A stretch of 64,000 nt of DNA from Vallitaleaceae bacterium 9-2. GTDB lineage: Bacteria > Bacillota > Clostridia > Lachnospirales > Vallitaleaceae. This document shows, one piece after another, positions 34,882 through 42,962 of this stretch; the first letter of the stretch is position 1, and every line of letters starts with the position of its first letter. The notes under the pieces are model-generated. The model was not told the DNA's origin, did not search any database, and saw only the letters and a program-made list of their open reading frames with translations. The position numbers and the translations under genes are program-made. Location of the stretch: positions 2,604,001 to 2,668,000 of the forward strand of contig CP121691.1 in the NCBI GenBank assembly GCA_038396585.1, written 5' to 3'.

Positions 34882-36885
34882 TTATACATTAAAGCGTTTG
34901 GTTTCTTCTGCTAACTTAACTATATCTTGATTAAGAATCTCAATAGATTCACCAATTTCTGTTACTCTTGAAAGCTGTTCTTCTGTCGATGCATTGATTT
35001 CTTCTGTCGATGCTGCGGACTCTTGGCTAATAGCCGCCATAGACTCTAAGGATTCAATTAAATCGTTTTTCAACACTTCAATATTTTTAGTTTCATCAAT
35101 AAACTCTTGAATGATTTTTTCCACACGATTTACGCTGTCTACTGTTTTATCAAATACCTCGACAGTCTCATTCAGATTGATTTTTACTGAATCTACGGAC
35201 TCTTTTGTGTTGTTGACCTTTTCACTGGTCGATGCTACTGTATTCACAATATTTCGAATAATTGCATTAATCTCTTCCGCTGAAGTTGAGGATTGTTCTG
35301 CTAGTTTGCGAATCTCCTCTGCCACAACTGCAAACCCTCTTCCAGACTCACCAGCTCTTGCGGCTTCAATCGATGCATTTAATGCAAGCAAGTTCGTTTG
35401 ATCGGCAATACCTTTAATGGTTCCAACAATTGTCTCAATTGCCTGAGAATTGGCTTCCAGTTCATTAACATTGTTTTCAACATCTTGTGTATTATCAATT
35501 GTCGTTTGAAACAACTCTGACAATACATTCATGTAATCAATTCCTGTATGATTTGATTGAACCATCTCTTTAGAGACCACTTCTGCATCAGATAACTTTG
35601 AATAAATCTCTGTCACACTATCACCTAATTTTTGTCCGGTTACTAAACGTTCCGTCACATTTTCCGCCATGACTGAGGTTCCATTCGCAATCTCTTCAAC
35701 AGCTCGCGTCACTTCATTACTTGATATTCTAAGAACATCGACATTTTCTGTTATACGTTCAGATGAAGTCGCCACATTTTCAATACTTGCCTTGGTCTCG
35801 TGGATGAGATTACTAACATTTTGTATCATGGTCCTAAAATGCTCTGTTAATTGTCCTATCTCATCTTTTGAGGAATAATTAATAGACACTTGAAAATTTC
35901 CTGATCCGACATGTTCCATAGCATTTTGCAGTAGTCTTATCGGCTTTATCACTAATCGATTTAAAAGAAGGCTAATAATTAGAATAAGCAGTACCGTTGT
36001 AATCACTAAAACAATAAGGTTGTTGACAACACTATCACTTAGAATATGATCAATCTCTTGCGTTGGATAGGTCACCACTAGCTCTAAATCATTATAAGCT
36101 TCTTTCATTATATAATAATACGTTCCATCAATATCTATCGTTGTAAAATGTTCTTCACCCAATAAAAATTCATTTAACCAAGGAATATTTGAAACATTCA
36201 TATTACTTATACCAAGTTCATCTTTGGCAACAAGACTTCCGTCTTCACTGATAACAACTGCAAACCCTGATGTTCCGATAACCAAATCATTGACACGCTT
36301 TTGAAGGTTTAGATTAACAAGCAAATCTTGGATGACTTTAGGTTCAATTCCAACTTGAACAACACCAGGTTCATCTATCCTTGCCACACCAATATATTGA
36401 AATAATTGTTTGTCCGTACCCCGTTCAGAGGCTTCTTGGGCGAGAGAACTTCCCGGATTTCCTATAAGATCAAGAAAAGGCTGTGTCTGTTCAGATTCAT
36501 GAAAATCAAACCCTACAAATTGATCAATACTTCCATATTTTATAACACCATTTCTATCCACTACATGAATTTCAGATACATTTAAGTCTTTAGCCAATTG
36601 TGCCATTTTGCTAGTAGATAATAGAGTTGGGTCTGCATCAATCATTTTTGCAATGGATAACGTTAAATCAATATTTTTCTTATCCATCGCTGCTTTGGCA
36701 ATTCCAACGATTTCATTGGACGACTCTATCGTTTTTTGCAAATTCATTAACTCATCATGCAATTGTAAATTAACATTGTCTGTGAATGCATTGCTGGTAG
36801 ACATCGTATTGAAAATACCAATAAAAGAGATGGATAAAAGAATAATAACACTGGTGACTAAGAGAACTTTGATTTTTAATTTCAT
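34882..36885 (-). CDS. Methyl-accepting chemotaxis protein
   Basis: A 667-residue chemoreceptor. TM1 near residues 7-28, a periplasm-facing double-Cache-like sensor (about 30-285; [20 protein letters not shown] is the second lobe), TM2 near 287-310, HAMP ([16 protein letters not shown], through [10 protein letters not shown]), and a signalling domain with the hairpin tip [35 protein letters not shown]. Start at 36885 follows AAGGAT. No other chemotaxis gene is in the window, so it is an orphan receptor; ligand unknown, though Cache sensors usually bind small metabolites. Confidence 0.95.
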   Translation of the reverse strand: MKLKIKVLLVTSVIILLSISFIGIFNTMSTSNAFTDNVNLQLHDELMNLQKTIESSNEIVGIAKAAMDKKNIDLTLSIAKMIDADPTLLSTSKMAQLAKDLNVSEIHVVDRNGVIKYGSIDQFVGFDFHESEQTQPFLDLIGNPGSSLAQEASERGTDKQLFQYIGVARIDEPGVVQVGIEPKVIQDLLVNLNLQKRVNDLVIGTSGFAVVISEDGSLVAKDELGISNMNVSNIPWLNEFLLGEEHFTTIDIDGTYYYIMKEAYNDLELVVTYPTQEIDHILSDSVVNNLIVLVITTVLLILIISLLLNRLVIKPIRLLQNAMEHVGSGNFQVSINYSSKDEIGQLTEHFRTMIQNVSNLIHETKASIENVATSSERITENVDVLRISSNEVTRAVEEIANGTSVMAENVTERLVTGQKLGDSVTEIYSKLSDAEVVSKEMVQSNHTGIDYMNVLSELFQTTIDNTQDVENNVNELEANSQAIETIVGTIKGIADQTNLLALNASIEAARAGESGRGFAVVAEEIRKLAEQSSTSAEEINAIIRNIVNTVASTSEKVNNTKESVDSVKINLNETVEVFDKTVDSVNRVEKIIQEFIDETKNIEVLKNDLIESLESMAAISQESAASTEEINASTEEQLSRVTEIGESIEILNQDIVKLAEETKRFNV

Positions 36886-37046
36886 GAACAATCCTTCTTT
36901 CTATTTATATAGGTCTCAGATAACCGATACAATAATATCACAGTTCTTATCTTTCATATATATGTAAATAAAAGAGTTTATAAAATGTTCACAGTTTCTC
37001 CATATTATGGGCTATTCACCTTCAATTGCATCTCTTTCTTTGCTCA

Positions 37047-37595
37047 CTAAGCGTGATACGTCACAAGTTCTTGAACATCCTTTCGTGGAGGTCCTGCTTT
37101 TTTGGATTCTAGCGGATAACCTAGAGCAATTAATGCAACCACACGTTCTTGCTCTGGAACACTCACATATTGATGTATCTTCTCTTCATCAAAAATCCCC
37201 AAAATGACACTGCCAACACCTTTAGCATGTGCCGCTAGGCAAAACGTTTGTGTTGCAATACCAGCATCAAAGACTTCCCATCGGTCATTTTGCGGTGTTG
37301 AAAAGGTTCCATCGTGTTCATATCCACTCACTTTTTTAAGAACGCTAACGACAACAAGTGCCTTACATCGTTCAATCGTTTTAGCATTATAGCTAAACCC
37401 TAAAACACCTTGATCAGCTATCTTTGCTTTTAATTTTTTATCAAAAACAACATGATAGCGCACAGCCTGACTATTTTTCCACGAAGGCGCAAAACGTGCC
37501 AAATCTATAATCTCATCTATCGTGTCTTTCGTAATCTCTGTTTCTGTATATTTTCGTACACTTCGTCTATCCTTAATGCATTCTTCTATTTTCAT
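37047..37595 (-). CDS. Nitroreductase family protein (small)
   Basis: A 182-residue FMN-dependent reductase. The opening IKDRRSVRKYTETEITKDTIDEII with FAPSWKNSQAVRYHVV is the nitroreductase FMN-binding start, and GSVILGIFDEEKIHQ with ALIALGYP is the conserved C-terminal part. AAAGGATACG precedes the start. It follows sdaAA by 18 bp on the same strand and may be in its transcript. Substrate unknown. Confidence 0.92.
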   Translation of the reverse strand: MKIEECIKDRRSVRKYTETEITKDTIDEIIDLARFAPSWKNSQAVRYHVVFDKKLKAKIADQGVLGFSYNAKTIERCKALVVVSVLKKVSGYEHDGTFSTPQNDRWEVFDAGIATQTFCLAAHAKGVGSVILGIFDEEKIHQYVSVPEQERVVALIALGYPLESKKAGPPRKDVQELVTYHA

Positions 37596-37613
37596 ATCGT
37601 ATCCTTTCTTACA

Positions 37614-38486
37614 CTATGAGAAGATTTCTTTTCTCATGGCAATGCCTGTTTTTGAATTTGCTATACCGCCTGTTCCGGTCTCTCTATGGCACGCAGGCAT
37701 TAATCCACCCACTTCTTTCATTGCTCCAACCACTTCATCAAAAGGAATATAGGAATACATCTTTGCTCGAATTAAATCTATCGCCATTAAACTATTGGTT
37801 ATTCCAATACCATTACGTTTTTGACACGGCACTTCTACAAGTCCTGCCACCGGATCACATACAAGTCCCATTAGATTTTTTATGGCAATGGCTCCACCGC
37901 TAAAGACTTCTTCCATAGTTCCACCAAGCATATATATTCCCGCACCTGCCGCCATAGCAGCTCCTGAGCCCACTTCTGCCTGGCATCCTCCTGTAGCACC
38001 AGAAATCGATGCATTCTTCGCAATAATTGACCCGACCATTCCGGCTACAAAAAGACCTTCTATAATCTGCTCATCTGTCAATTTAAACGTCTCTTGTAAC
38101 GATAAAAATACACCCGGAATAATTCCTGAAGCTCCGGCGGTAGGCGCTGCAACAATACGCCCCATCGTTACATTGACCTCCATGACAGCTAGTCCATATG
38201 CAACAGCTTTAAGCATCCGAGTCCCTGAAGCTGCTTCTTGAGTTGTTGCAAGCTCATAGACGTCTTTTGCTTTTCGCTTAATAATACGTCCCTCTCCTCG
38301 CGAGAGATCATATAGTCCTTTATCGATACTTTCCTTCATGATTTCCCAATAGCTTTTCATTTGCATGACTATATCTTCTCTTGATTTATCCGTTAATTCT
38401 TGTTCATATGCAAGTGCATATTCAAACAAGCTCATCTTATGTTGCTGACAGTATTCTATTATCTCTTGACTACTTCGCATTTGCAT
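37614..38486 (-). CDS. sdaAA: L-serine dehydratase, alpha (catalytic) subunit
   Basis: A 290-residue iron-sulfur subunit that, with the beta subunit, deaminates L-serine to pyruvate and ammonia. Cluster Cys residues are in GATGGCQAEVG, VCDPVAGLVEVPC and MPACHRE. AGAGGTG lies upstream; the start at 38486 is two bases after the beta-subunit stop. The [4Fe-4S] form is typical of anaerobic Clostridia and is oxygen sensitive. Confidence 0.96.
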   Translation of the reverse strand: MQMRSSQEIIEYCQQHKMSLFEYALAYEQELTDKSREDIVMQMKSYWEIMKESIDKGLYDLSRGEGRIIKRKAKDVYELATTQEAASGTRMLKAVAYGLAVMEVNVTMGRIVAAPTAGASGIIPGVFLSLQETFKLTDEQIIEGLFVAGMVGSIIAKNASISGATGGCQAEVGSGAAMAAGAGIYMLGGTMEEVFSGGAIAIKNLMGLVCDPVAGLVEVPCQKRNGIGITNSLMAIDLIRAKMYSYIPFDEVVGAMKEVGGLMPACHRETGTGGIANSKTGIAMRKEIFS

Positions 38487-38488
38487 TT

Positions 38489-39157
38489 TTATTCACCTCT
38501 TGGAATCCATGTCACTTTATAGACGTCTTTTTGCTCTTTTAACTTTGCCAACTGTTCTTTGCGAAGGTTTTCATCCACTTCTAAGACCATAATTGCATGT
38601 CGTCCTCGCGTCTCACGATACAGTTTCATATAGGCAATATTAATACGCTCTTCAGCAAATATTTTACTTAGTGTCGCAACCATTCCAGGTTGATCTTTAT
38701 GCACGGTAATAATGGTATCATAAGCACCATCAATCTCAACATCTACTTCATCAATCTTGGTTACTATGGCATTCGCACCACCTATAGAACATCCTTGAAC
38801 AACACTGGTTTGTCCCGATGCACTCGTCATCGTTATACGCACCGTATTGGGATGCACTTCACCTAAATCTGTTTTTTCAAACTGATAGTCCACTCGCCCT
38901 TGTGCAAGTTCAAATGCATCACTAAGTCTTTCATCATTGTGTTTGATTCCAAGTACTCCTGCTAATAAAGCCTTATCGGTACCATGTCCTTGATATGTAT
39001 CTGCAAAGGAACCATGAAGTTCAAAAAGTACTTTTTTTACAGGCATCCCAAAGATTTTTTGTGCCATAAAGCTTAACTTTGCGGCTCCTGCTGTGTGGGA
39101 ACTGCTTGGACCAATCATGTCCGGACCAATTATATTAAATATACTATATTGTTTCAT
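38489..39157 (-). CDS. sdaAB: L-serine dehydratase, beta subunit with ACT domain
   Basis: A 222-residue subunit. The family opening FNIIGPDMIGPSSSHTAGAAKL is present, and the C-terminal 75 residues form an ACT domain (DTIITVHKDQPGMVATLSKIF), likely a serine or effector sensor. AGAGGATAG precedes the start. It begins 44 bp after the pyrophosphatase gene on the same strand. Confidence 0.95.
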   Translation of the reverse strand: MKQYSIFNIIGPDMIGPSSSHTAGAAKLSFMAQKIFGMPVKKVLFELHGSFADTYQGHGTDKALLAGVLGIKHNDERLSDAFELAQGRVDYQFEKTDLGEVHPNTVRITMTSASGQTSVVQGCSIGGANAIVTKIDEVDVEIDGAYDTIITVHKDQPGMVATLSKIFAEERINIAYMKLYRETRGRHAIMVLEVDENLRKEQLAKLKEQKDVYKVTWIPRGE

Positions 39158-39201
39158 TGATTAACTATCCTCTCATTAATTCTATATCGCTGATTATCGT
39201 C

Positions 39202-41367
39202 TTAAAGAAAAAAATTCAAAATATTATATTGACTAAAAACGGACACAAAGACTAACGATACCATCGCCATAATTTTTATTAAGATGTCTAGTGAAGGTCC
39301 CACCGTATCTTTTAGTGGATCGCCAACAGTATCTCCCACTACGGTTGATGCATGTAGCGCTGAACCTTTTTTATATCCGTCTATTTTGCCAGACTCCACT
39401 AATTTTTTTGCGTTATCCCATGCTCCACCACTGTTAGCTGAAAAAAGGGCTAACATAATGGCGGACAATAACGTTCCAACAATCATCCCGCCCACAAATT
39501 CAGCTCCAAAAATAAATCCACTGACTAAAGGTACCAACACTGAAATCATCGCAGGTAGGACCATCTCTTTTAACGCACCTGCTGAGGATATCTGTATACA
39601 TAGTCGATAATCAGGCTTTTGGGTCCCTGTTAAAATCCCGGGATTTTCCCTGAATTGTCGCCGAACTTCTGTAACCATTGCCCCTGCTGCCTTAGCAACT
39701 GATTCAATCAGTAACCCCGAAAAATAATAAGGCAATGCTGCACCGACAAGAGCCCCGGCAAGGGTTAATGTATGTATCATATTAATACTCAACAAAAATC
39801 CATAAATGTCTCCGGCATTTGCCTGAGAATACAGATAGGAGGCTATAAGAGATAGTGCCGCAAGTGAAGCTGAGCCTATGGCAAACCCCTTACCTATAGC
39901 CGCAGTGGTGTTTCCCACTGAATCAAGCTTATCGGTAATCTCACGTACTTTAGGTTCAAGATTACTCATCTCACTGATACCTCCTGCATTATCTGCAATA
40001 GGTCCATACGTATCCACAGATACCGTCGCCGCTACAAACGAAAGCATGCCGATTGCAGCCATAGCAACACCGTAAAGTCCGGCAAAGTAATTAGCTGCCA
40101 ATGTAGCACTTGCTAGTACCATTACCGGATAGAGGGTAGATTTCATTCCTGCCGACAGTCCTTGGGTAATGGTAAGTGCTGTTCCCTCAATGGATTTTTC
40201 TGCAATAGTTTTCGTTGGTTTATAATCATAACTTGTATAGTATTCTGCTAAGAATCCGATAAGAATTCCACTACCGATGCCAAACAAAGCCGCTATCCAT
40301 GGTGACATAATCCCTATCCTAAACCCTAGGGCAGTCACATCCATGGAACCAAAATAAAACCACGTAAAGCCACCGGTTCCAATAACTGTTAGTCCGGCTG
40401 ATGTCCATAGTGCATAGTTTAACTCTTTATGAGGGTTTTCCGATATCTGGCGCAAACTTAAAAATAAGATGCCAACCACACAACTCATAAGCCCTATTGC
40501 AGCAAAAATCAAAGGATATAGTATAAGCTTTTCAACCAATGTATATGTTAGGTGATTGCCGTTTCCACTTGTTGTATAGTACATGTAGGCAACTAAGACC
40601 ACTGCTGATATTAATGCCCCAACAAAGCTTTCCAATAAATCTGCACCAAGACCTGCCACATCTCCGACATTGTCTCCAACATTATCTGCAATCGTCGCCG
40701 GGTTACGTGGATCATCTTCCGGTATCCCTGCTTCTGTCTTGCCGACAAGATCCGCACCCATATCTGCCGCTTTAGTATATATACCTCCACCGACTCGGTC
40801 AAACATAGCAATAATCGAACATCCTAAGGCATACCCTGATACGGTCATGGTAAATGGAATAAAGTTGACCCCCATCCAATTTTCTTGTATCACTAAGTTG
40901 GCTTGATCCATTTGTCCAAGCCCATAACCAAAAATAACATATACCATGCCAAGACCCAAAAGTGCAAATCCGCCAACACTTAATCCCATGACTGATCCAC
41001 CTTGAAAAGCTACCTTTAAGGTTTGCCCAAGACTTTTTGATGTGCGGGCTTTGTTCGCCACGCGTACATTTGCAATGGTTGCAATTTTCATACCTATAAA
41101 TCCTGCAAGCCCACTCATGCAGGCCCCCATAATAAAAGCAATCCCGACATACCATTCTACAACAATGCCAAGTACGATTGCAATGATTATTGCAAACTTT
41201 GATATTACTTTATATTCATGATGAATAAATGCATCTGCTCCATCTTGAATAGCCGATGCAATGTCGCACATCACTTGTGTTCCAGGATCTAGCCTAGAAA
41301 CCTTGAAAAAGTGATACCCTGCTAAAGCCAGTGCCAATCCTACTGCAATAAAGACCAATACAATCAT
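39202..41367 (-). CDS. hppA: Membrane-bound K+-stimulated pyrophosphatase (Na+/H+ pump)
   Basis: A 721-residue ion-pumping pyrophosphatase with about sixteen helices. Pyrophosphate-binding motifs DNVGDNVGDVAG and GDTVGDPLKDTVGPS are intact, as is GADLVGKTEAGIPEDDPRNP. At the K/A switch the motif is GNTTAAIGKGFAIGS with Ala, the signature of K+-dependent enzymes; these pump Na+, H+ or both. The start at 41367 (MIVLVFIAVG) has GGAGGT seven bases upstream. Such pumps salvage energy from biosynthetic pyrophosphate in anaerobes. Confidence 0.96.
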   Translation of the reverse strand: MIVLVFIAVGLALALAGYHFFKVSRLDPGTQVMCDIASAIQDGADAFIHHEYKVISKFAIIIAIVLGIVVEWYVGIAFIMGACMSGLAGFIGMKIATIANVRVANKARTSKSLGQTLKVAFQGGSVMGLSVGGFALLGLGMVYVIFGYGLGQMDQANLVIQENWMGVNFIPFTMTVSGYALGCSIIAMFDRVGGGIYTKAADMGADLVGKTEAGIPEDDPRNPATIADNVGDNVGDVAGLGADLLESFVGALISAVVLVAYMYYTTSGNGNHLTYTLVEKLILYPLIFAAIGLMSCVVGILFLSLRQISENPHKELNYALWTSAGLTVIGTGGFTWFYFGSMDVTALGFRIGIMSPWIAALFGIGSGILIGFLAEYYTSYDYKPTKTIAEKSIEGTALTITQGLSAGMKSTLYPVMVLASATLAANYFAGLYGVAMAAIGMLSFVAATVSVDTYGPIADNAGGISEMSNLEPKVREITDKLDSVGNTTAAIGKGFAIGSASLAALSLIASYLYSQANAGDIYGFLLSINMIHTLTLAGALVGAALPYYFSGLLIESVAKAAGAMVTEVRRQFRENPGILTGTQKPDYRLCIQISSAGALKEMVLPAMISVLVPLVSGFIFGAEFVGGMIVGTLLSAIMLALFSANSGGAWDNAKKLVESGKIDGYKKGSALHASTVVGDTVGDPLKDTVGPSLDILIKIMAMVSLVFVSVFSQYNILNFFL

Positions 41368-41483
41368 AGCTCTTACCTCCATATGTTATTTTCATGTCTA
41401 TACTCTCCAAAAATATTCCTATAAAAAGCGTACCACATATTATATGTTTTTTACATCTTTTTCTTAAACTTTTTCTTAAAAAA

Positions 41484-41510
41484 AGAGATAACACTTTTCA
41501 TGTTATCTCT
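41484..41510 (-). terminator. Terminator after PepSY-like gene
   Basis: Perfect 10-bp stem AGAGATAACA / TGTTATCTCT with 7-base loop, followed on the minus strand by a run of T. It ends the SHOCT/PepSY-like trio. Confidence 0.9.
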
Positions 41511-41530
41511 TTATATATAATCTTTGACTT

Positions 41531-42292
41531 TTAATGATTTTCAATAATCTCTACAAGGTCTGCGTGCCAATCATGATACCAGACTTCTTGGGTATATCCG
41601 TTGACACTCAACATGCCATACGGTTCGTTGTCTTTTAAAACATGAAATGTATAATACCCATAAAATTCATGATATGCTTCATCAACACTGAACGTATTGT
41701 CATATGCGTCTAAGAAGGTTTGTGCTGCATTATAAGCTTGTTCATAGCCTACTGTATTATCTTCGATAAATCTTGTATCAAATGTACCACGCATATCCTC
41801 TCTATATGAATCCATCATTCCATAATCAAAATTGCGTCTCTGCATATGTCCGCGACCCATGTGTCCTTGTCCCATATATCCACGACTCATATATCCACTG
41901 CCCATATGCCCACCTTGACTATGCATGCCATATTTTAGATTCCACATCATATTGGGACCATATTCCGGGAAGATTTCTTTTGTGTATGGATTAACTAATA
42001 ATTCCATAGCCCCTCGATGTGTGTCTTGTTCCACAATTGAAAAATAATATTCACTATCTGAAAAAACGAAGATATCACTAATTTCCAATGCCTCTTCATA
42101 CCTACCAATATAGTCCTTCACTTCTTTGGTTAATTCATCAATCGAATAAGGCTCTGTGACATCGGCTTGATTCCATATAGTACTATACGTCGTCGGCGTT
42201 TCATCTATATTTTGACTATACATATATCCGCCAATACCCAATCCAATGAAAACTAGTCCTAAGACAATGATTGTAAGATGCATTTTCTTCAT
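41531..42292 (-). CDS. Membrane-anchored protein with His/Met/Gly-rich linker and PepSY-like ends
   Basis: A 253-residue protein with one N-terminal membrane helix (LTIIVLGLVFIGLGIGGYMY), the rest outside. Two regions (about 50-112 and 185-250) each predict a helix plus strands ending in LLVNPYTKEIFPEYGP and MLSVNGYTQEVWYHDW, recalling PepSY repeats. Between them, residues 120-150 form repeats GHMGSGYMSRGYMGQGHMGRGHM-like, rich in His, Met and Gly, a composition that can bind copper or other soft metals. It lies 5 bp after a SHOCT gene in a three-gene operon. Function is unknown; metal binding is inferred from composition only. Confidence 0.75.
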   Translation of the reverse strand: MKKMHLTIIVLGLVFIGLGIGGYMYSQNIDETPTTYSTIWNQADVTEPYSIDELTKEVKDYIGRYEEALEISDIFVFSDSEYYFSIVEQDTHRGAMELLVNPYTKEIFPEYGPNMMWNLKYGMHSQGGHMGSGYMSRGYMGQGHMGRGHMQRRNFDYGMMDSYREDMRGTFDTRFIEDNTVGYEQAYNAAQTFLDAYDNTFSVDEAYHEFYGYYTFHVLKDNEPYGMLSVNGYTQEVWYHDWHADLVEIIENH

Positions 42293-42297
42293 TATAA

Positions 42298-42543
42298 TTA
42301 CTTCCTTTCAATCACATTTTTTCGCTTTAGATATTCTTCTTCTGATATATCCCCATTAACATACATGCGTTTTAACGTTTCAATGGCATCTTCATTATTG
42401 CTTGCTTTTTTTCGTCCCATCAAAATCAATGCAACAATGATGAGAACAACACCAATAATAATAAAGTATTGCCAAATGCCAAAATAGCCGCCTCCACCAA
42501 ACATGCAGCCTCCATTATTAAACCAATTATATCCATGCATCAT
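42298..42543 (-). CDS. SHOCT-domain small membrane protein
   Basis: An 81-residue protein: a Gly/Asn-rich start (MMHGYNWFNNGGCMFGGGG), one membrane helix (FIIIGVVLIIVALILM), a short basic linker and a C-terminal SHOCT motif (LKRMYVNGDISEEEYLKRK). AAAGGTG precedes the ATG at 42543. Such small proteins often sit beside metal or envelope-stress genes; role unknown. It is the middle gene of the trio. Confidence 0.82.
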   Translation of the reverse strand: MMHGYNWFNNGGCMFGGGGYFGIWQYFIIIGVVLIIVALILMGRKKASNNEDAIETLKRMYVNGDISEEEYLKRKNVIERK

Positions 42544-42576
42544 ATAAATCACCTTTCCTTTTACATTTTCTATATT

Positions 42577-42759
42577 CTACTTAATTGTTTCTTTCATTTG
42601 AAGATATGTTTTCTCATCAATTTCGCCTTTTACAAAGCGTTCTTTTAATTGCTCCTGCGCACTTTTATGTTGATTGAATGTGATTTTTCCATTTTCTTGA
42701 TTGAAAAACAGATAATAAATTAATATTGCCAATCCAATCCAAAAGATAATCATCATCAT
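42577..42759 (-). CDS. SHOCT-domain small membrane protein
   Basis: A 60-residue protein with one N-terminal membrane helix (IIFWIGLAILIYYLFF) and a C-terminal SHOCT motif (QLKERFVKGEIDEKTYLQM). AAGGAGGCGAA directly precedes the triple ATG. It is the first gene of the trio, 33 bp before the second SHOCT gene. Function unknown. Confidence 0.82.
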   Translation of the reverse strand: MMMIIFWIGLAILIYYLFFNQENGKITFNQHKSAQEQLKERFVKGEIDEKTYLQMKETIK

Positions 42760-42880
42760 TTCGCCTCCTTAATCTTTTCTATATATACAGTATGCAACAC
42801 AATTATGACACAATTATGACTGTATAAGCGCATCTTACTACTGTAGACTTATCGTTCAAAGATTTCTTCTTATTTTTTGC

Positions 42881-42927
42881 AAAAAAATAGCTACGCGCCT
42901 GCAATATGCTTTGCAAGTACATAGCTA
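42881..42927 (-). terminator. Terminator of the corrinoid-uptake operon
   Basis: Arms 42888-42904 and 42911-42927 pair over most of 17 bases with several G-U pairs and a 6-base loop, then seven T on the minus strand. It lies 35 bases after the EcfAAS stop. Confidence 0.8.
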
Positions 42928-42962
42928 AATATATGATTATCCTTACTTTGTATTAATCCATT

